Part shown: positions 57,371-64,000 of the stretch, one piece after another
Layout of the letters: every line of letters starts with the position of its first letter
How positions within the stretch are numbered: the first letter of the stretch is position 1
DNA from: Cymodocea nodosa
Lineage: Eukaryota; Streptophyta; Magnoliopsida; Alismatales; Cymodoceaceae
NCBI GenBank assembly: GCA_036874045.1
Contig: CM072339.1
Span: 16,251,501 to 16,315,500 of the forward strand
Direction of reading: 5' to 3'
DNA length: 64,000 nucleotides
Position numbers and translations under genes: made by a program
The notes under the pieces: generated by a model
Seen by the model: only the letters and a program-made list of their open reading frames with translations
Told to the model about the DNA's origin: nothing
The model's database searches: none

Positions 57371-59343
57371 TGTTTAGAATGAAAAAATGCATAATATTAA
57401 TGGTTAAATAATGATTAATTGCATTATATTTAGCTTATTATATGAGAATTAAGTCATTATGTTATAATTACACTATTATATGCTTTAATGAAAGAATCTG
57501 CATAATTTCAAGGAATTAGTGTTAATTAAGTATATTTTTGCACTGTCGGTGAGTTACAGGCTTTGTAATTCTTAAGTATCCAAAATGTCTATTATTTCAG
57601 AGAGTTACATTTTATGTACTAGATAGTTATGTTTTGAATGCTTAAAAAATACTTTATTATTTCCTAAAGAACACGTATTGTAATCTTAATATATGACTTA
57701 AGTTATCTTTCAAAAGGTTAGGTACTAACTATTTGAAAAGCATGTAAGTTTCGGATACTTATAGTTGTAAGTATCCGAAATATCCTTTTTATTCATAAAG
57801 TAGAATTATGCATGTGTAAATTTAAATGTTTTATTATGTCACGTGAACTGCACATGTTTAACTTGTTAAGTTAGCATAACTATACGCGTTAAGTTACTTG
57901 AATATACACTAAGGTAATGCGTTTCGTTAGTGTTATAAGCTTATAAGTTATTTCTTTACTATATGTGTTTTATAGTTAAGCCAACGAAGTAAGTTCGTTG
58001 AGTTACACTAACTCCATAAACTAGTTATTTTCTAACATATCACTGTAGTAATTGCAGAAACAGGAAATATGAAGGAAAACCACAATTGTACATATCAGGT
58101 AAGAATTAACTCATGGAATGAAGAAGAAATCACGATCATTGATACAAATGAAGGAAATCCAACTGATCATATAGGTAGAAGTAATTACTACTAAAAGAAA
58201 TATAAAATAAGAGGAGAAAAACGAAGAAAGGGTGTGAAGTGTGTGTGAAGGTGGAAGACCGTGCTAACTGTAGGAAGCGTCGGAAGTTCCCTGAAGCTCT
58301 ACAACATCACTAAAATCACCAACTATCGAAGGTCTATGAGGATACTTTTTGGATGTCGAGTCAATTCCAAGCCAAACACGGTGATTGATAACCATTATGA
58401 GGAGTGATTGCATTGCAAGGAGGGAAGCCATTTTCACCAAGCACTGACTCATATCTCAAGAGATCGTAAAGCTTCTAGCCTTGGTTTTGGGTTGATGCTA
58501 ATATACTAAAGAGGAGATCAACTTACAAGTCTTGGTTCATGATTCTATAGGGAGAGGAGGTAAGATTGTAAGTGGTTAAGTTTTCAATAGTGTAATCGTG
58601 TCGCATGTAGTGATGGAAGTTCTTACTATCGAGTGAGATATTTACATTTCACCTTTCGCTCATCTTCAGGAACATATCAAAACAAAAATACTAAAAAAAC
58701 TAATTATCCATGTTTACATTTAGTATTAATGAGTTGTATTGTTTGTTTTGTATCGTGATTAATGTTATTAGTGTTAGTATTGTAAATGTTTTATGTTTGT
58801 TTGATTCATAAAATAAAAAGTAGTTTTATTGTTTATTGAAATTGATCCATATAGAAAACTAAAGATCTTAATGGTTACTATTGAAATATCTGAATGTTAG
58901 TGTTGATTAATGACAAATCTCAGATTAACTAACATTAAAAAGCTTAATTGATGTTATTTACATTCTGTGGAACTACCTAATGGATGGCCGAATTCCTTTG
59001 TGAATAGTAGTATTTAATTAGAAAGGTAGGCTTGTGGAGTTAACTTAAGTCCATAAGGTTAATCTGTTGAGTTAGTTGTAACTCCACAAACTAAGTCTGT
59101 TGAGTTAACAGTAACTCAACAAAGTGCTTAATTGAACACATATAAACTCTCGCATAAAAATTAAAATAGTGCACAATTCTTACTCAATCTTTGTGGGATT
59201 GACCTGTACTTACACACAAGTACAATATACACTATGCATTTGCAGTTAAAAATAATTTTGATTTAATATCTAATTTATAGAAATTGTTTGTTTACAACTA
59301 AATGGGAATTTACACATAAAAAGTAAACAAAACAAATCAAATA
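57371..59343 (+). mobile_element. Solo LTR (LTR1 type) in the third element
   Basis: Starts TGTTTAGAATG. The flanks GGACC (57366-57370) and AGACC (59344-59348) look like a diverged target repeat, and the host reading continues across. Length is about 1.97 kb. It carries TTAACTTGTTAAGTTAG and ACGTG motifs near 57840 and the TATA context near 58200. Confidence 0.8.
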
Positions 59344-59812
59344 AGACCAAATACTTGAAATTAAAAGATCTTCAAAGAATGTCCTTAACAGATCCTATAG
59401 AAGTCCCTAAGCCTATTCCACTTGTTGAGCCTTAGATTCCTCCTATTGTTAAGTCATCTAACCTAGCAAAGGATTCTGCTTTTCAATCAATTGATAATTC
59501 AATTACTCTCTTACATCAGAATGAGCTTCTACTTCAACATAATAAAATGTTATTGGAATAGGTTGCTCATTTGAAACAAAATTTAAGAGAGAAAGATGTC
59601 ATTATTCAAGATCTATTGAATCGACTATCTTCTAATAAATAGTTTCTTATAAAATTGTTTGAATTTATGACATTTCATACAAAATATACAAATTTATTTC
59701 TATTGAAATAAAATGTTGGTTTTACACTGCTTTGATTGTTTTCCACCTTGCTATACACTTTTTAATTATGACAAAGGGGGAGAATACATATATTGAATGT
59801 TTTGTCATTATC

Positions 59813-59825
59813 AAAAAGGGGGAGA
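59813..59825 (+). other. Polypurine tract of the third element
   Basis: AAAAAGGGGGAGA immediately before TGTTAG. A second, similar run (ACAAAGGGGGAGAA) lies about 40 bp upstream. This form is common in copia elements. Confidence 0.75.
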
Positions 59826-59826
59826 T

Positions 59827-60410
59827 TGTTAGTTTATTATGTACAAGTTTAATTTTGATGATGAAAAATTGAGTGCTTAATATTAGATCAAATGTTTTTA
59901 GCATTTATTTTAATTTATTTGTGATTGTCTAACTGATTTTATTCAATAAACCTTCAAAAATAGTTTTTAAAAGGTTTCAATTATTATTAGGTACATTATC
60001 GAAGAGTTTCACTAAAAATCTAAGTAAATTGGACAGTTTCACTTTTACATTATGTTTTCGGAGAGTTTCATATGAAAGTATCCAAAAATCTTTTAACTAT
60101 CAATGAGTTTCAAATTTACTCATTCGAAATGTTTTAAGTTTTGAAAGTATCCAAAATGTGGTCTATTTCGAAAGGTTTCATTTTATGTACTAGATGGTTT
60201 CATTTTAAATGCTTTAAAGAGTATTTTATTTACTATTTCTAGAAGGACACATGTCTTGATCTTAATACATAACTTAAGTTGTCTTTCGAAAGGTTTCAAT
60301 GAAAGTATCCAAAATGCTTTTAAGCATCGAAAGGTTTCATTCTAAAAGTATCTAAAATACCATTTTACTATCAGATAGTTTTATTTTAAAGGCTTATTAA
60401 ATATTTTCTT
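59827..60410 (+). mobile_element. LTR of the third element, partial (LTR3)
   Basis: Starts TGTTAGTTTATTATG after the PPT and continues with ATTTTGATGATGAAAAATTG, as in many copia LTRs. It contains GAAAGTATCCAAAATGC and GCATCGAAAGGTTTCA, a variant of the LTR1 hairpin. It is cut at about 60410 by, or joined to, an Athila pol fragment. Confidence 0.65.
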
Positions 60411-60875
60411 CTACTATACCTACATACAAAAACATTATTTTTATTGCCATTAATTTTTCATCAGGAAAGTGATCCTTAATATCAATTTTAGATTTTTCTA
60501 TTTGTAACATTGATAAGTGATCAATTACTACATTCTCACATCTCTTTTTATCTTTAATTTCTAAATTAAATTCTTGCAATAATAAGATCCACCAAATCAG
60601 TCTATGCTTAATTTCTTTTTTTGCTATCAAATGCTTTAAAACTGAATGATCCATGTATACTATTACTTTAGCTCCAATCAAATATGATATAAATTTTTCT
60701 AAGGCAAACACAACAACTAGTAATTCTTTTTCAATAGTTGTGTAAATTACCTAAGCTTCATTTAAAGTTTTTCTTACATAATGAATTACTCTAGGAGATT
60801 TTTCTATTTTCTGTCTTAGCACAACTCCTATAGCAAAATCAAATGCATCACACATTAACTCAAATGGATGATTCC
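60411..60875 (-). pseudogene. Athila RNase H fragment
   Basis: The minus strand reads [32 protein letters not shown] and [17 protein letters not shown], matching the RNase H of element A (37380-37640), and its tail continues as in A. No LTR, primer site or other domain is attached. Short fossil piece. Confidence 0.85.
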
Positions 60876-61071
60876 ATTCCAATATTCAAAGTGTTTTCCA
60901 TTAAATAAAGGAGGATGGTTAAGATTCTAGTCTTTATATAAAGAAAAGTTACCATTTCCAATAGCCATCTAACCTTAGATTTTTCAACCTATGAAATTTT
61001 AAACAAATAAACTTACGATATTAGTTTAGCCTAAAATCAATAAAGTTAAAACCTATGCCTTATTACCAATT
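60876..61071. other. Unassigned spacer
   Basis: About 200 bp of AT-rich DNA between the RNase H fragment and LTR2. Nothing recognised. Confidence 0.5.
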
Positions 61072-62221
61072 TGTAGAAGATTGAAAGGTTACACAAGAGG
61101 AGGGTGAAATGTATTTTTCAACAATTCAAATATAATCAAACCTTCAAAATTAAAATAATTTGAGACAATGTTTTATTCGATACTATATATTCAAGGTTTC
61201 AATTATAATTTAAAATTCAACTCTCCTCAAAAATTTCTAATGCAATGATATAACGATACAATGCTTCATCTAATCAATTTCATAATTACAAATAGAGAAA
61301 ACTAAATTGCAGAATTAAAAACATTTCTCCTTGTTTAAGAGTTTCATTTTCTTTTTCTTCTGTAGATCTTCAATGGCAAATATCTAACATTTTACTCTTC
61401 ATCGAAGTTGTTGAATTTTCTTTCTTCTAAGAGTTTTCTTCTGAGAGGTGTATCCCTATAAGTGTATTTCTATAAGATGTATAGAGTGTTTTTGACTAAC
61501 AAGAATTCTATACCTTATATAAGCAATTTCTATTGCATGCATATCTTCTACGTTTATCTACGATGAATATCCACTCTTCATGTCTTCTATTTTACTTTCA
61601 AATTTAAATTCTAAAATGCACATGTTCTAATCTATGTTTTCCTCTCGAATTTTGTTGAACCATCTTCAATCATCAATCTTAGATCCTTTAAAAAATCTAC
61701 AAAATAAACTTTTTCATCCAAAATTTTTCATTAAGTGAAATAACAAGACGTTATATTAATACTAACTAAACCCATAAAATAGAATACACTTATAACTCAA
61801 TGTGCCTAACTTAACGAGTTCAGCATGTGACATACATGTGATATGTTCATTTGGCAATGTAATAACCAATAGAGTAAGTTTGTTGATTATTGAGTTAACC
61901 AATAGATGTATATTAAATGTTTAATCGATAAATAATTTTATCATGAGCAAAAATTATAACTTTATAAGTTTATAACGCTAACCTAATGTGTTACCTTAGT
62001 ATTCAATTAAGTAACTCAACACGTGCAATTATGTTAACTTAACAAGTTAAACATGTGCAATTCACGTGATACAATATAACATTCGTAAACTTTAAATTTT
62101 AACATGTGCATATTGCTAACTTAACGAGTTTAAATATACAACTTAATGTTTTGTTTGCTAACTCAATGAGTTCTTACATGACCTTATTTAACCTTTAAAC
62201 CTATAACTCAATGAGTTCTTG
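61072..62221 (+). mobile_element. LTR2-type LTR, interrupted
   Basis: Starts TGTAGAAGATTGAAAGG and continues with TTACACAAGAGG, matching the start of the solo LTR2 at 13715, and follows it to the TTAACGAGTT/ACGTG block. It is interrupted at 62222 by an LTR1. Considerably diverged from the 13715 copy. Confidence 0.75.
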
Positions 62222-64000
62222 TGTTAGGATGAAAAAATGCATAATGTTAACGGTTAAATAATGGTTAATTGCATAATATTTAGCTTATCATATGAGAATT
62301 AAGTCATTATGTTATAATTGCACTATTATATGACTTAATGAAAGAATCTGCATAATTTTAGGGAATTAGTGTTAATTAATTATATTTTTGAACTATCGAA
62401 GAGTTATAGGCTTTGTAATTCTTAAGTATCCAAAATGTTTGTTATTTCAAAGAGTTACATTTCATGTATCGGACAGTTATGTTTTGAACACTTAAAGAAT
62501 ACTTTATTATTTCATGAAGAACACATGTTGTATTCTTAATACATGATTTAAATGGATTTTCGGTAAGTTAGATGATAACTATCTAAAATGTGTCTAAGCA
62601 TCAGATAGTTAGATTTACAAGTATCCAAAATACTTTTTTTATCATAAGAATTACTGAGGACATGTGCTATGATCTAGAGACTTAATTTAAGTTATCTTTT
62701 AGAAGGTTAAGTGCTAACTATCTAAAATGCATATAAGTTTTTGGATACTTATAGTTTGTAACTATCTGAAATATCTGAACTCGTTAAGTTAGAATTATGC
62801 ACGTGTTGAATTTAAATGTTTTATTATGTCACGTGAGCTACACATGTTTAACTCGTTAAGTTAGCATAACTATACATGTAGAGTTACTTGAATATACACT
62901 AAGGTAACGCGTTGTGTTAGTGTTATAAGCTTATAAGTTATTTCTTTATTATACGTGTTTTATAGTTAAGTCAACGAAATAAGTTTGTTGAGTTATACTA
63001 ACTCCATGGATCAGTTATTTTCTAACATGTCACTATAACAGTTGCAGAAACAGAAAATTTGAAGGAAAACCACAATTGCACATATCACGCAAGAATTAAC
63101 TCATGGAATGAAGAAGAAATCACCATCATTAATACGAATAAAGGAAATCCAACCGATCATATAGGTAGAAGCAATTACTATTGAAAGAAATATAAAAGAA
63201 GAGGAGAAAGATAAAGAAAAGTGTGTGTGAAGGTGGAAAACCACGCTAACTGTAGGAAGCATTGGAAGTTCCCTGAAGCTCCACAACACCACCAAAATCA
63301 CTAACCATCAGAGATTTGTGATAATACTTTCTAGATGTCAGGTCGATTCTAAGTCAAACACAGTGACTAACAACCACTATGAGGAGTAATCACATCATAG
63401 GAAGGGAAGTCATTTTCACCAAGCACTAACTCATATCTTAGGAGATTGTAAAGTTTTTAGCTTTGGTTTTGAGTTGATGCTAGTATACTAAAGAGGAGGT
63501 CAACTTACAAGTCTTGGTTCGCAATTCTATAGGGAGAGAAGGCAAGATTGTAAGTGATTAAGTTTTCAGTAGTGTAATCACGTCACATGTAGCGACAAAA
63601 GTTCTTACTATCAATAGAAGTTTTACATTTCACCTTTCGTTCATCTTCAGGAACATATCAAAACAAAAATACCAAAAAACTAATTATCTGTGTTTACATT
63701 TAGTATTAATATGTTGTATTGTTTATTTTGTATCGTGATTAATGTTATCATTGTCAATATTATGAATGTTTTATGTTTAGTTGATTCAGAAAATAGAAAA
63801 TAATTTTATAGATTACTGAAATTGATTCGTACAGAATATTGAAAAATCTTAATGGTTACTGTTCGAAATATCTGAATGTTAGTATTGATTAATGATAAAT
63901 CTCAAATTAACTAACATTAAAAAGCTTAATTGATGTTATTTATATTCTATGGAACTACCCAATAGATGGCCGAATTCCTCTGTGAATAACAGCATTTAAC
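62222..64000 (+). mobile_element. LTR1-type LTR, running off the window
   Basis: Starts TGTTAGGATGAAAAAATGC inside LTR2 and carries the expected U3 hairpins, TATA context (near 63190) and downstream sequence up to the window edge. It is closest to the copy at 57371. A minus-strand frame at 63101-63301 is a variant of the recurring antisense frame. Confidence 0.85.

Larger units (their letters stand above)
56656..59826 (+). pseudogene. Env-position accessory gene of a third element, split by a solo LTR
   Basis: The two outer pieces (56656-57370 and 59344-59826) are one coding block interrupted by the solo LTR at 57371-59343. The folded part has FQGLLGLVPTTSRL, LYLENQIIRIDEIVLQRLFG and STSELGWKERHKSTYW, resembling the accessory protein of A and F (same FQGLL and xLFGL landmarks). 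The C-terminal piece is Gln/Leu-rich and coiled-coil-like (LLHQNELLLQHNKMLLE, HLKQNLREKDVIIQDLLNRL). It is followed by a polypurine tract. A gene in this position, followed by AAAGGGGGAGA, is typical of SIRE-like copia elements. Broken fossil. Confidence 0.6.

Overview
This window looks like plant nuclear DNA from a repeat-rich, gene-poor, probably heterochromatic region of an angiosperm. The DNA is AT-rich. Nearly everything from about 7.9 kb to the right end is LTR retrotransposon sequence nested several layers deep. I see no convincing single-copy host gene, tRNA, rRNA or CRISPR. The species cannot be named from the sequence alone.

Layout. 1-7.9 kb: mostly unassigned AT-rich DNA, with an old Ty1/copia pol remnant (1310-2970), a GC-richer island (about 3060-3760), a degenerate minisatellite (5515-5821) and a possible DNA transposon with imperfect long terminal inverted repeats (5875-7310). 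7.9-12.3 kb: a decayed Ty3/gypsy element (G) with an initiator-Met-type primer site, broken into by a 2.27 kb solo LTR. 12.3-55 kb: a nested stack of Athila-lineage Ty3/gypsy elements. Element F (plus strand, 12288-54956) sits in G. Element A (minus strand, 16785-42818) sits in F. Element B (minus strand, 20224-29189, with a 5-bp target duplication ATTCC) sits in the gag of A. Solo LTRs sit in A, in F and in the LTR of F. 55-64 kb: LTR fragments, the 3' end of a probable copia-type element with an env-position protein, a stray Athila RNase H fragment, and two more LTRs.

The most interesting system is the Athila-like family itself. All three internal regions (A, B, F) carry, between gag and the 3' LTR, a 379-residue-class F-box gene. 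The copy in B is one uninterrupted reading frame; those in A and F are decayed. A matching 3' splice-acceptor-like site lies just upstream of the F-box ATG in all three. In A and F the capsid-type gag lies downstream of integrase and of a coiled-coil accessory gene, while a separate CCHC zinc-knuckle segment follows the primer site. The apparent family order is LTR, PBS, CCHC, PR-RT-RH-IN, accessory, gag, F-box, PPT, LTR. Element B lacks pol and keeps only gag and F-box, so it looks like a non-autonomous derivative.

The family is also packed with short hairpin-forming repeats. One kind (TCCGTTGAGTTA / TAACTCAACGGA) occurs at exact 33-bp spacing in the LTR, and again in the leader and spacer regions. 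A second kind (TAACTATCCGA / TCGGATAGTTA) forms a 42-bp tandem array in the LTR upstream of its TATA box. Related motifs appear in two other LTR families in the window, suggesting shared or exchanged regulatory modules.

All boundaries, homologies and percentages are read by eye. Target duplications were found for five of the insertions, with a sixth, diverged pair at 57371.
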